Assembly: GCF_947169445.1 (NCBI RefSeq)
Contig: NZ_CAMVPU010000011.1
Coordinates: 1 to 64,000, forward strand
Length of the DNA: 64,000 bases
Reading direction: 5' to 3'
Origin: an uncultured Butyrivibrio sp.
GTDB taxonomy: Bacteria > Bacillota > Clostridia > Lachnospirales > Lachnospiraceae
Shown: positions 35,210-44,836 of the stretch, piece by piece
Position numbering within the stretch: the stretch's first letter is position 1
Layout: each line of letters opens with the position of its first letter
Translations under genes and position numbers: made by a program
Notes under the pieces: generated by a model
The model's database searches: none
Seen by the model: the letters and a program-made list of their open reading frames with translations, nothing else
Told to the model about the DNA's origin: nothing

Positions 35210-36157
35210 ATGGAAATGGAAAAGAACGCTAAGATTTATGTTGCAGGCCACAGAGGAATGGTTGGTTCTGCAATAGTTAGAGAATTAAAAAAGCAGGGCT
35301 ATGACAACATTATAACCCGTACACATAAAGAACTTGATCTTACAAGACAGGATCAGGTAGAGAATTTTTTTGAAGAGGAGAAGCCTGAGTACGTATTCCT
35401 GGCAGCAGCTAAGGTTGGCGGAATCATGGGTAACTCCGAAGCACTTGCAGATTTCATGTATGATAACATGATTCTGGAGATGAACGTTATTCACGCAGCT
35501 TGGAAAAACGGTTGTAAGAAGCTGGAGTTCCTTGGATCTTCCTGCATTTACCCCAGAATGGCTCCTCAGCCCATGAAGGAGAACTGCCTTCTTACATCAG
35601 AACTTGAGAAAACCAATGAGGCTTATGCTCTTGCTAAGATATCAGGCCTTAAGTACTGCGAGTATCTTAACAAGCAGTACGGCACCGACTACATTTCAGT
35701 TATGCCTACAAACCTTTATGGTCCTAATGACAATTATCATCCAACACATTCACATGTGCTTCCTGCCCTTATTCGCCGCTTCCATGAGGCAAAAGAGCAG
35801 AATCTTCCTTATGTAACCTGTTGGGGAGATGGAAGCCCCCTTCGTGAATTTCTGTACGTAGATGATCTTGCAAACCTCTGCGTGTTCCTGATGAACAACT
35901 ACAGCGGTGATGAGACAGTTAATGCCGGAACCGGAAAAGAGCTCACGATAAAAGAGCTCACGGAGAAGGTTGCTTCCATTATCGGCTACGAAGGAGAAAT
36001 CCGCTGGGATCCTACCAAGCCAAACGGCACACCACGTAAGCTCCTTGACGTATCCAAGGCAGCAGCTCTTGGTTGGACATACACAACAGAACTTGATGAC
36101 GGTATCCGCATGGCTTATGAGGATTTCTTGAATAATCCTATGAGAGCGGAGAGATAA
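35210..36157 (+). CDS. fcl: GDP-L-fucose synthase
   Basis: 315 residues of the epimerase/reductase family: NADP loop VAGHRGMVGSAI, catalytic SSCIYPRMAPQP, and YALAKISGLKYCEYL with the Tyr-Lys pair. It epimerises and reduces the Gmd product to GDP-L-fucose. The gene starts 27 bases after gmd with AGAGGAA upstream. Fucose is therefore probably part of the surface glycan made by this cluster. Confidence 0.97.
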   Translation: MEMEKNAKIYVAGHRGMVGSAIVRELKKQGYDNIITRTHKELDLTRQDQVENFFEEEKPEYVFLAAAKVGGIMGNSEALADFMYDNMILEMNVIHAAWKNGCKKLEFLGSSCIYPRMAPQPMKENCLLTSELEKTNEAYALAKISGLKYCEYLNKQYGTDYISVMPTNLYGPNDNYHPTHSHVLPALIRRFHEAKEQNLPYVTCWGDGSPLREFLYVDDLANLCVFLMNNYSGDETVNAGTGKELTIKELTEKVASIIGYEGEIRWDPTKPNGTPRKLLDVSKAAALGWTYTTELDDGIRMAYEDFLNNPMRAER

Positions 36158-36211
36158 TAAGAGAGAATAGTAATATAAGATTAAAGATGCTCGAGAGGGC
36201 ATAAAAGTATG

Positions 36212-36292
36212 AAACGCTACCTGTCTTAATGATGAGATTCCCTATAGAATTAGATTGTGGGCCTCATTAACAGACAAGGTGGCGTTTTATTG
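36212..36292 (+). terminator. Long imperfect terminator hairpin after fcl
   Basis: AAACGCTACC-TGTC...TTAATGATGAG (from 36212) pairs with CCTCATTAA-CAGACAAGGTGGCGTTT (to 36286) with a few bulges, and is followed by TATT. Confidence 0.75.
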
Positions 36293-36589
36293 TGAATAAT
36301 AGACTTGATATTTTTTCTGCCTTCATAAATTCTTAAGAAAGTTCGACGGTTTTTCTTAATAATTTTATGGTAGCATAGTCTTTGTTGATCAGCTCCGGTC
36401 GGAGAAAGTGATTATCTTTATGACGCGTCTAAGCGCCAGCTGCAGCAATGTGAGTGGCAATTTGTAGACATCGCATGCGAAGTTTTCTACTTTCCATTTA
36501 CGTCAATCCATGATAATCGACATCATCCATTTTATTGCAATATTTCTTGAAAGAGATATTACTGGAAAATATAATTAAAGGAGAGTTAA
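36293..36589. other. Leader region of the Rpn-like gene, short dyads only
   Basis: About 300 bases without a long frame. It contains small dyads (CTCCG-GT-CGGAG near 36392 and CGCATGCG near 36473) and a possible 15-codon frame from about 36420. No function can be assigned. GGAGAG precedes the ATG at 36590. Confidence 0.4.
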
Positions 36590-37594
36590 ATGAGTAATAA
36601 GGACACTGTTTCGCATGATTATATGGCGAATGCGGAACATTTTGCGGATGCATATAATTATTATGCATTTGATGGCGAGCAAGTTCTAAGGGCAGAGCAG
36701 CTTAAAGCTGAGGATACGGTAGAAGAGCTGATTGTCAATAAGTTTGACGAAATCTTCACTACAAAGAAAAGCAGGGATGTGCTTAAAACTGTGTCTGTTA
36801 AAAGCGATGACAATATGACCTATGCTATTCTTGGTATTGAGAATCAGTCATACGTAGATTATGCTATGCCGGTTAGAAATATGGTTTATGATGCACTAAA
36901 TTATGCATCACAGGTTTCTAGTATTAAAAAGAAAGACAAAACTTCTAATAAATTACAATCAGGTAATGAGTACTTGTCTGGTGTAAGTAAGGGAACTAAG
37001 ATAAAGCCGGTAATAACGCTAGTTATAAATTTCAGCAAAGATATGTGGGACGGGCCTACGAGTCTTTCTGACATGTTGGACAATGTTGATTCAAGACTTG
37101 GACGATATGTTAATGATTACGAATTACATTTGATAGATCCGCATGCCATCGATGATTTTACTGGCTTTCATACAGAACTTGGAGAAGTATTGGAGTTTAT
37201 CAAACGTCAGAATGAAGATGGATATTTGAAGACTATGAAGATAGAAAAAGGCGAGAATTGGGAACTTGATCTCGATTCTGTAAACATGATAAACACTTTT
37301 ACAGGAGCAAGAATACCGACAGATACAGCGAAGGGAGGTAAAGTAAATATGTGCCGTGCTACAGAAGCAATTAGGGAAGATGGAATAAAGGTTGGAATGA
37401 AAGAAGGAAGAAAAGAAGGAAGAAAAGAAGGAAGAAAAGAAGGAAGAAAAGAAGGTGTCACTGAGACTAATATTGTATACTCATGGCTGTTTGAACAGGG
37501 AAGAGACGCAGATGTAAAGCGAGCAACAACAGATGCAGAGTTTATGGAAACACTAGTGGATGAGTATAAGTCACGGAAGAATAAAAATTATTAG
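36590..37594 (+). CDS. Rpn family recombination-promoting nuclease/putative transposase
   Basis: 334 residues. The N-terminal two thirds resemble the Rpn (PD-(D/E)XK, transposase_31-like) family common in many copies in Lachnospiraceae: YAILGIENQSYVDYAMPVR carries the Glu-x-Gln catalytic signature, and KPVITLVINFSKDMWDGP is the following core strand. The C-terminal third has a tandem GRKE repeat (DNA 37406-37453) typical of these proteins, followed by a helical tail. Rpn proteins cut DNA and stimulate RecA-independent recombination. It sits between sugar genes and may be a mobile passenger. Confidence 0.85.
   Translation: MSNKDTVSHDYMANAEHFADAYNYYAFDGEQVLRAEQLKAEDTVEELIVNKFDEIFTTKKSRDVLKTVSVKSDDNMTYAILGIENQSYVDYAMPVRNMVYDALNYASQVSSIKKKDKTSNKLQSGNEYLSGVSKGTKIKPVITLVINFSKDMWDGPTSLSDMLDNVDSRLGRYVNDYELHLIDPHAIDDFTGFHTELGEVLEFIKRQNEDGYLKTMKIEKGENWELDLDSVNMINTFTGARIPTDTAKGGKVNMCRATEAIREDGIKVGMKEGRKEGRKEGRKEGRKEGVTETNIVYSWLFEQGRDADVKRATTDAEFMETLVDEYKSRKNKNY
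37406..37453 (+). repeat. In-frame 12-bp tandem repeat, four copies
   Basis: Four perfect copies of GGAAGAAAAGAA encode Gly-Arg-Lys-Glu units in the Rpn-like protein. Unit length is a multiple of three, so slippage would change repeat number without frameshift. Confidence 0.95.
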
Positions 37595-37672
37595 TAGAAA
37601 ATACTATTTGGAAAACACAAGCTATTAGGTGAATAAAAAATAATTGGATAATAAAACCTATCAGGAGAATGT

Positions 37673-38191
37673 TTGAGGATGAGTTTAATTTGGGGAATAA
37701 TTGAAAAAATAGCAGAAACAATTTTTAGGTTGTTCTTTAGGATATTGGGGAAAGAGTATACGGATGGTACCCATGAAGCGCTGATGCAGTTTGTGAAATT
37801 TGGAATAGTGGGTGTGTCGAATACAGTTATTTCATATCTTCTATATACATTTTCGCTGTTGGCACTAAGAGCACTTGGCCTATTTAGCAAAGCAGATTAT
37901 ATAATAGCTTCGGTGATTGCATTTGTTCTTAGTGTGTTGTGGTCATTCTACTGGAACAATAAGAAGGTTTTTGTGATGAAAGAAGGTGAGAGCCGCAATA
38001 TGTTCAAGGCTCTTCTTAAAACCTATGTGTCATATTCTTTCACAGGCCTATTTCTAAATGCCATTTTGCTCATATTATGGGTTCAGGTACTTAATATATC
38101 TGAGTTTATAGCGCCGATTCTGAATCTCGTTATCAGTGTGCCACTGAATTTCTTGATAAACAAGTTCTGGGCCTTTAGGACAGAACACTAA
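37673..38191 (+). CDS. GtrA family membrane protein
   Basis: 172 residues with four membrane helices and the GtrA motifs FVKFGIVGVSNTVISYLLY, WSFYWNNKKVF and NFLINKFWAF. GtrA-type proteins probably flip or stabilise undecaprenyl-phosphate-linked sugars for glycan decoration. They usually pair with a GT2 transferase (such as the DPM-like gene at 49960) and a GtrII-type protein (57570). TTG at 37673 is chosen with AGGAG five bases upstream; ATG 37679 is an alternative. Confidence 0.9.
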   Translation: MRMSLIWGIIEKIAETIFRLFFRILGKEYTDGTHEALMQFVKFGIVGVSNTVISYLLYTFSLLALRALGLFSKADYIIASVIAFVLSVLWSFYWNNKKVFVMKEGESRNMFKALLKTYVSYSFTGLFLNAILLILWVQVLNISEFIAPILNLVISVPLNFLINKFWAFRTEH

Positions 38192-38329
38192 AATTACCGT
38201 TATACCGCCAACTCCCTTGAAATAAGCGCAAAAAAGTCATAGAATAAAGTATGATTGTTCATTTTATGCGTGTTAGTATGCTTGTATTATTGCAGTTTCT
38301 CAGTAACAATCATTGGGGGAGAGGGGAAT

Positions 38330-39427
38330 ATGCTGAAAGTTCTTAGCATTTTAATGTTTATAATACCGGCGGCCTTATCGCTGATCATTCACATGTGTCT
38401 TAGGCATGGTGAGGTTCAGAACATGAGGAAGCCGGTTCTTTATGTTCTCTATGTCTTTGTCAATAATGCTATTACTATTGCCGTGTCATACTTTAGGGGC
38501 GTTAAGCATATTGACATCTCAAACATGACTCCAACCTATATTTATAAATATTTTGGGCTTGCCTGCGTAGTGGGCTTTATTGTGCCGTTTTTTGTGTGCC
38601 TCATGACCGAGGATATTATCACAATTGGTGGCTTTAAGCGTTATGCTAAAAAGTTTTTTGGAGATGTTAAGAAATACCTGCCATATGCGATAACTTCTGC
38701 AAAGTCAGACCTTTCGGCAGAGGTGGCAAGTTCATATCTCAACTGGATGTGGTGGCTAATTGAACCTGTCTGCATGATGATTATTTATACGCTCATTTTT
38801 GGTGTGGTATTTAAGGCAAGTGAGGACTATTTTGCAATATTCGTGTTCATAGGCTTAACGCTTTGGGGCTTCTTTGCCAGATGTATTACAGGCAGTGTGG
38901 ATATGGTGAGAGCTAACAGAGATATCGTCACCAAGATTTATATGCCCAAGTATATTCTACTTTTGGCCAAGATGTTCGTTAACACATTTAAGATGATGGT
39001 GTCATTTGTGGTGATATTTATCATGATGATTGCCTTCAAAGTTCCTATTAATTTCAATATTCTTTGGATTTTCCCGGCTTTTATTGTTTTATTTATGTTT
39101 ACTTTTGGTGTCAGCTGCATCCTGATGCACTACGGCGTTTATGTCAGTGACCTGGGTTACATTACAGGTATTTTGCTTCAGATGCTCATGTACCTGACAG
39201 GCGTATTTTATTCAATTGCCAATCAGGTTCCGGAACCATTCGGAATTATTCTGGAGACGTTTAATCCTGTAGCGTTCCTGATAGCGGCAATACGTAATGC
39301 TCTTATATATCGCGCCATGCCTTTTATTCCAGGGCTTGTAGCTTGGGGAGTGGTTTCGCTTGTACTCATAGCAATTGGCGTGTTCACAGTTTATAGCAAC
39401 GAAAATTCTTATGTAAAGGTAATCTGA
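38330..39427 (+). CDS. ABC-2 polysaccharide export permease with N-terminal extension
   Basis: 365 residues. The C-terminal ~255 residues form an ABC-2 permease (Wzm/TagG-like: six helices, SYLNWMWWLIEPVCMMIIY and VRANRDIVTKIYMPKYIL). The first ~110 residues add three membrane helices not found in typical Wzm proteins of ~260 residues. With the Wzt-like ATPase downstream it should export a lipid-linked glycan across the membrane. ATG 38330 follows GGGAGAGGGG; an upstream in-frame start at 38255 lacks a binding site. Confidence 0.85.
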   Translation: MLKVLSILMFIIPAALSLIIHMCLRHGEVQNMRKPVLYVLYVFVNNAITIAVSYFRGVKHIDISNMTPTYIYKYFGLACVVGFIVPFFVCLMTEDIITIGGFKRYAKKFFGDVKKYLPYAITSAKSDLSAEVASSYLNWMWWLIEPVCMMIIYTLIFGVVFKASEDYFAIFVFIGLTLWGFFARCITGSVDMVRANRDIVTKIYMPKYILLLAKMFVNTFKMMVSFVVIFIMMIAFKVPINFNILWIFPAFIVLFMFTFGVSCILMHYGVYVSDLGYITGILLQMLMYLTGVFYSIANQVPEPFGIILETFNPVAFLIAAIRNALIYRAMPFIPGLVAWGVVSLVLIAIGVFTVYSNENSYVKVI

Positions 39428-39428
39428 T

Positions 39429-40160
39429 ATGGCAAAAGACTATGCGATTGAGGTAAATGATGTCAGCATCAGTTACCGTATTCTAAACAACATATCGATT
39501 CGAAGGACCTTGTTTCATAAAAAACAGCGAAATGAAATTTTTGAAGCTGTCAAGCATGTGTCATTCAAGGTTGAAGAGGGTGGAATTCTCGGCATTATTG
39601 GTAAAAATGGTAGCGGCAAATCCACGCTCCTTAAATCTATGGCAGGAGTATTTTCGCCAAACTCAGGAACAATCGATCTTCATGGTCATTCGGTCTCCCT
39701 TATGGCGCTTGGAATAGGCTTTAAGTATGAACTTACAGGACGTGCCAATGTGGTGTTATCCGGTATGCTCCTGGGTTTTTCTGAAGAAGAAATCAAAGAG
39801 CGAATGGATTCCATAATTGAATTTGCTGAGCTTGGGGATTTCATAGACAGACCTGTTCGAACTTACTCCAGTGGTATGCATTCTAAGCTGGCTTTCGCTA
39901 TCACTGCGATGCTGGAAACAGACATTATGCTGGTGGACGAGGTTTTAAGCGTAGGTGATGAGCATTTCAGGATAAAGAGTATGGAAAAGATGAGACAGCT
40001 CATAACGGATAAGGATAGAACTGTTGTTATAGTGTCTCATGATATAGAGACACTGAAAGAGCTTTGCGACACAATTTTATGGATACATGACGGTGAGATG
40101 AGGGAGATCGGCGAGCCTGGAGTGGTGCTTGATCACTATATTCAGGCGATGAATGGATAA
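39429..40160 (+). CDS. ABC polysaccharide exporter ATPase (Wzt/TagH-like)
   Basis: 243 residues with Walker A GKNGSGKST (about 57-65), signature YSSGM, Walker B IMLVDEVLSVGD and H-loop VSHD; MALGIGFKYELTGRANV is characteristic of the Wzt/TagH group. It lacks the C-terminal carbohydrate-binding domain of some Wzt proteins, so export probably does not need a capped chain end. It follows the permease by one base and forms the transporter with it. Confidence 0.93.
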   Translation: MAKDYAIEVNDVSISYRILNNISIRRTLFHKKQRNEIFEAVKHVSFKVEEGGILGIIGKNGSGKSTLLKSMAGVFSPNSGTIDLHGHSVSLMALGIGFKYELTGRANVVLSGMLLGFSEEEIKERMDSIIEFAELGDFIDRPVRTYSSGMHSKLAFAITAMLETDIMLVDEVLSVGDEHFRIKSMEKMRQLITDKDRTVVIVSHDIETLKELCDTILWIHDGEMREIGEPGVVLDHYIQAMNG

Positions 40161-40227
40161 AAGAATATAATTCTTGTTGATAAATTGTTTTTGTGAGTTT
40201 GCGACAGATAAAATATTGGAGTGTGGT

Positions 40228-42051
40228 ATGGGAAAATACAGAATACAAACAATTGTATTCCCTAAAGATACAAAGCATATGCTTTGCAAGGATCTTTTTT
40301 ATAAAGGCGACAGAGGGTATCTTGATAGAACAAATTCGGTTTTGACTTTGGGAGTTGGACAGACATGTGATCTGACTACATATCTCAATTCATGCTCTTG
40401 GGCAAAGTGGAAAAAATATACAAACGCAAATGGTTTAACTATTTATCTTGATATAGAAGGAGATTGCGAGCTTACATTTGTTGGCTATTCCTTAGAGTAT
40501 CAGGAAGTAGCAAGGCAGGAATTTGGAGTAATAACTATACATAATAATCCTAGAGAAATGGTTTCTTTTACTTACCCTGACAATGAGTGCACTATAGTAG
40601 GAGTTGAGATAACCGCGATAGGAAAGTGTGTTATTTACTCTGGATTTTATGAAGCTTCATATGAAGGAACGCTGAATGATATCCATTTAAGCATTGCCAC
40701 TACTACATGCTATAAAGAAGAATTTATCAAAAAAAATATTAAGCTAATAAAAGATGAAATAATAAATGGCGATGATGAAATTAAGAATAACATTACAGTC
40801 CATGTTGTAGATAATGGCAGAACTCTTAGTGATGAAGAAATTGTTTCAGAACATATTTTGCTGCATCCCAATCCTAATACCGGCGGATCCGGTGGATTTG
40901 CAAGAGGGATGCTTGAATCATTACATCAGGAAACACCTGCTACGCATGTGATTCTAATGGATGATGATGTGCTGATTCTTCCTGAGAGCTTAAAACGTAC
41001 CTATCACCTGCTTAGAATGCTCAAGGATGAGTATAAGAGCTACTTTATAAGCGGAGCAATGATAAAGTATGAGCAGCCTAATAAACAGCATGAAGATATA
41101 GGATCTGTCAGAGGTGGTGGCCAATTCATAGCATTGAAACCTAACATGGAACTCAATGAATTGGAAGATGTCGTAAAAAATGATGGGGCATACTACAATG
41201 CATCTAATCAATATGCAGGCTGGTGGTATTGCTGTATTCCAATTGAAGAGATAAAAAAGAATGGACTTCCATTGCCGCTATTTATCAGATGCGATGACAG
41301 TGAGTATTCACTTAGAGCTAGAGCCAACATACTGACTATGAATGGCATCTGTATTTGGCATATGGGATTTAAGATTAAATACAATGCAGCTATGGATATT
41401 TATATGCAGGTCAGGAATATGCACATTGCCAGAGCTGCATCAGGGGTTCTGAAGGACCTGGATATCCATACTGATTACAATAGGGAGTTCTTCAGAAAAC
41501 TTTATAAATTTGAGTATGGGGCATGCGAATTGGTGCTTCAGGGGGTTGAGGATTATCTAAAAGGCCCTGATTTCATCAAGAGCTGCGACGGAGAGGCACT
41601 TTTAAAAGAAAAAAGAGCCTATAACGAAAAACTCATTCCGCTTGAAGACAATAAAGCTATTCAAATAAGAGATATAAAAGATGTATTTGAGGACGAGAAT
41701 AGAAAAATAGTTGATAAGCTGATCTTTCATATGACCAAGAATGGACATGTCCTATCCCCAAGCTTTATATATAAGCACCCTGGGGTAATCACTACTGCAG
41801 CATATGGTTTTAGCATTCAAACACAGAACATTACCAGAAAAACAGAATATGCTGCTGTTGATCCATATTCAGAAACCTTTGTGATCAGAAAGCTTGATAA
41901 GAGAAGAGGACAAGATCTTCTTAAGCGATTTAAGAAGCTTGAAAAGGAATATAAACGTAGGCATCTGGAGGTGGAACAGGCTTATAGGAAAGCACAGCCT
42001 TATTTGACATCCGAAGAATTTTGGAAAGAGTATTTGAAACTCGAGAAGTAA
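40228..42051 (+). CDS. GlfT2-like galactofuranosyltransferase
   Basis: 607 residues. An N-terminal beta-sandwich of ~150 residues (LTTYLNSCSWAKWKKYTN) is followed by a GT2 core with VILMDDDVLILPES, the DDD nucleotide/metal site, the acceptor region FIRCDDSEYSLRA and a catalytic His region GICIWHMGF, then a helical C-terminal part. This order is that of mycobacterial GlfT2, which polymerises galactofuranose. UDP-galactopyranose mutase (glf), needed to make the donor, is not in the window. ATG 40228 follows GGAG at six bases. Confidence 0.85.
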   Translation: MGKYRIQTIVFPKDTKHMLCKDLFYKGDRGYLDRTNSVLTLGVGQTCDLTTYLNSCSWAKWKKYTNANGLTIYLDIEGDCELTFVGYSLEYQEVARQEFGVITIHNNPREMVSFTYPDNECTIVGVEITAIGKCVIYSGFYEASYEGTLNDIHLSIATTTCYKEEFIKKNIKLIKDEIINGDDEIKNNITVHVVDNGRTLSDEEIVSEHILLHPNPNTGGSGGFARGMLESLHQETPATHVILMDDDVLILPESLKRTYHLLRMLKDEYKSYFISGAMIKYEQPNKQHEDIGSVRGGGQFIALKPNMELNELEDVVKNDGAYYNASNQYAGWWYCCIPIEEIKKNGLPLPLFIRCDDSEYSLRARANILTMNGICIWHMGFKIKYNAAMDIYMQVRNMHIARAASGVLKDLDIHTDYNREFFRKLYKFEYGACELVLQGVEDYLKGPDFIKSCDGEALLKEKRAYNEKLIPLEDNKAIQIRDIKDVFEDENRKIVDKLIFHMTKNGHVLSPSFIYKHPGVITTAAYGFSIQTQNITRKTEYAAVDPYSETFVIRKLDKRRGQDLLKRFKKLEKEYKRRHLEVEQAYRKAQPYLTSEEFWKEYLKLEK

Positions 42052-42144
42052 TACAAATTATACCATTATCAAAATTACTAATGCTAAAAGCAAGACATTT
42101 GGGAAGAATATAGGGAGTATAGTGAATATATTCAAATCAGAACG

Positions 42145-43737
42145 TTGAAAGATGGACGGCAGAGTAGGATGCTTTGCTGGGAAAAACGTGCTGACACAGA
42201 TATCGAGCTCACTGTTATTATTCCAACACACAATGTTACAAAGTACCTTAACCAGTGCATAGAGTCAATTACAAAATGGAAATCCAGGTATGTGGAATTC
42301 TTATTTGTAGATGATGGATCCCGGGATGAGACGCGAGATATCATTTTGGAGTGGGCTGGCAAAGATGCAAGAATTCGACTGGTTGACAATGAAAATGGAG
42401 GGACCTCTTCTGCTAAGCAACTTGGCATTGAAATGGCTAAGGGTAGGTATGTAGGTTTTATAAATCCGAAAGATTTCATTGATGACAGAATGTTTTTTAA
42501 GCTCATGCAGGCCGCAATGACTGGAAGCTATGAGATTGCATATTGCGGTTATAAAGAGAGCTATGAAGGTGAGGGTGGTTATAAGATAGTACCGGATGAA
42601 CTGGGAATGCCATACAACATTGGAACTGTTGATTATTCCGCTATAAAAAGGCTTGTTGCTCATTGTAACTCATGTATTTATAGAGGCATATATAAGAAAA
42701 CATTATTAGATAGAGCTGGAATACATTTTTATACAGATCTCAGACTGTTTGAGGATTTATCATTTGAGGTTGAGACATTTGCATTTGCTAATTCAGGCTA
42801 TGGCAATACTATGAATATAGGTTTCAAGGCAGCAAAAGGAGACTATATTGGAATCGTCGAGTCAGATGATTTTATTGATCGAAATATGTTTGAAACACTG
42901 TATGAAAGAGCAAGAACCAATGAGCTAGATGTAGTTAAAAGCGGTTTCTTTTTATACTATTCCGATTCCGAAACTAATGTTCCTATTGAAATAGCCACAG
43001 ATAAAATAGATGGTGTTACAGTATGCCCATCAAGAGATTTTGCCGATGATGAGGATATGGTTGATTTCTATAATCAGAGGCCTGCTATATGGTCGGCTAT
43101 ATATCGAAGGAAATTTATCAATGAAAACAAAATTACTTTTTTAGAATCACCAGGGGCATCATATCAAGATACCGGATTCAATTTAAAAGTATTAGCAACA
43201 GCTAAGAGAGTACAGTACATCAATGGAGGATTCCTTCATTATAGGCAGGATAACATAGAATCTTCTGTTAATTCCAAAGGCAAAGCATTCTGCGTATATG
43301 ATGAGTATAATGAATTCGAGAAGTTCATTAAGAGTAGAGGAGATATTCCTGCCAGAGTTATAAATATAATGTGGCGTCAAAAATATGAAACATATACTTG
43401 GAATTATATGCGTCTATCAGGAAAGTATAAGTTTTTGTTTCTTCAGAAGTATGCTGAAGAATTTAAAGAAGGAATAGAAAAAGGTACTGTAAAAAGTGCC
43501 TTTTTTACAGAAAAAGCATGGAATGACATAGATAAGATAGTAACAGATTTTGTTGATTATTATTTTACAGATAATGATTCAGAGATGAATGGTTATAAAT
43601 GTGAAGTGTTACGATGGAAAGATGACTATTTTAGAATAAAGAATTCATTGACTTATAAAATTGGTTTTTGTATCACATTTCTTCCTAGAACTGTTAAACA
43701 TTTTTTTGTATATACCAAGAAACAGCGCAATTCATGA
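42145..43737 (+). CDS. GT2 glycosyltransferase, apparent fusion of two genes
   Basis: 530 residues. Residues ~20-215 start a normal GT2 fold (LTVIIPTHNVTKYLNQCIES, FLFVDDGSRDET, the FINPKDF DxD-like site, RLFEDLSFEVETFAFA). At about residue 215 the sequence jumps into the middle of a second GT2 (NSGYGNTMNIGFKAA, GIVESDDFIDRNMFETLY, QDTGFNLKVLATAKRVQYI), which lacks its own N-terminal nucleotide-binding half. This suggests an in-frame deletion that joined two adjacent transferase genes near 42790. The start is uncertain: TTG 42145 has no near binding site; ATG 42169 is an alternative. Activity of the hybrid is doubtful. Confidence 0.75.
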   Translation: MKDGRQSRMLCWEKRADTDIELTVIIPTHNVTKYLNQCIESITKWKSRYVEFLFVDDGSRDETRDIILEWAGKDARIRLVDNENGGTSSAKQLGIEMAKGRYVGFINPKDFIDDRMFFKLMQAAMTGSYEIAYCGYKESYEGEGGYKIVPDELGMPYNIGTVDYSAIKRLVAHCNSCIYRGIYKKTLLDRAGIHFYTDLRLFEDLSFEVETFAFANSGYGNTMNIGFKAAKGDYIGIVESDDFIDRNMFETLYERARTNELDVVKSGFFLYYSDSETNVPIEIATDKIDGVTVCPSRDFADDEDMVDFYNQRPAIWSAIYRRKFINENKITFLESPGASYQDTGFNLKVLATAKRVQYINGGFLHYRQDNIESSVNSKGKAFCVYDEYNEFEKFIKSRGDIPARVINIMWRQKYETYTWNYMRLSGKYKFLFLQKYAEEFKEGIEKGTVKSAFFTEKAWNDIDKIVTDFVDYYFTDNDSEMNGYKCEVLRWKDDYFRIKNSLTYKIGFCITFLPRTVKHFFVYTKKQRNS

Positions 43738-43806
43738 TTGCAAAGAAATCTTTGCGTGAATTTGGCAGAAGCATTCAAATATAAAAGTATTGGAGAGAAA
43801 ATTATT

Positions 43807-44835
43807 ATGACAAGTTGTGAGAAAGTACTTACAGTATCAGTGGCCGCTTATAATGTCGGGAATACGTTAGACGAAACTTTGAAACATTTTCTGCCTGTAA
43901 AGGAGAAGGATCGAATAGAAGTATTGATAGTCAATGATGGGTCTAAGGACAATACTGAGGAAATTGCTAAAAGATACGTTGAAATGTATCCAAATGTCTT
44001 CAAACTAATCAATAAAGAAAATGGAGGCTGGGGTTCTACATTAAATGCAGGAATATCTGTAGCAACAGGAAAGTATTTCAAACAACTGGACGGAGATGAC
44101 TATTACAATGAAGATAATATGGATGATTTTATAGAATACCTTGATAAGCATGATGCTGACATGGTGTATTCTCCGTTTGTTATGTTTGACGATAAAACAG
44201 GTGGAGTAATAAGGCAGATAGGTAGTTACAACTGGCTGTTTAAGGAAAATGAACTAATCTATTTAGATGAGTTAGAAGACTTTATGCCTGCTATGCATAC
44301 ACTTACTGTAAAGACTAAGATATTGAAAGAACGTCAAGTTCATATAACGGAACATTGCTTTTATACTGATTTGGAGTTTGTTCTGAGGGCATATAATGAA
44401 TGCAGTACTATGTATTATTATGATAAAAATATATATTTTTATAGGATTGCCAGAGATGGTCAGAGCATGAGTGTTTCAGGTGTAAGGAAACATTACAAAG
44501 AGCATCAGAAAGTTCTTCTTTCAATGATTGATTATATGAATACAAGTGTTCAAGACCAGAATATAAAGAGGCAATTTTTTAATAGGCTTCAGAATGCTGC
44601 GTATTATCAGTATTTATTTTATATGGCACTACCATGTACCGTTGAGAATAAAAAAGAACTTAGGGAGTATGACAAACTACTTAAAGAAAAGAGCCCAAAA
44701 ATATATAAGAAGTTGTCAATACACCAGCCAATAAACTTTTGGAGAAAAAGCAATTTTATGTTTTACTATCTGCTTGCCCACTATAAGACAAGTCAGGATA
44801 AAAAAAGAAAAATAAATTTATTTGAGGGAGTCTGA
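43807..44835 (+). CDS. GT2 family glycosyltransferase
   Basis: 342 residues with the GT-A signature VSVAAYNVGNTLDETLKHFL, VLIVNDGSKDNTEE, ENGGWGSTLNAGISVATGKY and the DxD-type KQLDGDDYYNEDNM. The C-terminal half is helical with TDLEFVLRAYNEC. It likely adds one sugar to the repeat unit; donor and acceptor cannot be told. ATG 43807 is chosen (MTSCEKVLTVSV) with GGAG twelve bases upstream; a longer frame from 43738 has no support. Confidence 0.88.
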   Translation: MTSCEKVLTVSVAAYNVGNTLDETLKHFLPVKEKDRIEVLIVNDGSKDNTEEIAKRYVEMYPNVFKLINKENGGWGSTLNAGISVATGKYFKQLDGDDYYNEDNMDDFIEYLDKHDADMVYSPFVMFDDKTGGVIRQIGSYNWLFKENELIYLDELEDFMPAMHTLTVKTKILKERQVHITEHCFYTDLEFVLRAYNECSTMYYYDKNIYFYRIARDGQSMSVSGVRKHYKEHQKVLLSMIDYMNTSVQDQNIKRQFFNRLQNAAYYQYLFYMALPCTVENKKELREYDKLLKEKSPKIYKKLSIHQPINFWRKSNFMFYYLLAHYKTSQDKKRKINLFEGV

Positions 44836-44836
44836 T

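Noticed and set aside
37406..37453. Possible CRISPR-like array
   Set aside because: It is a 12-bp direct tandem repeat without spacers, inside a coding frame.
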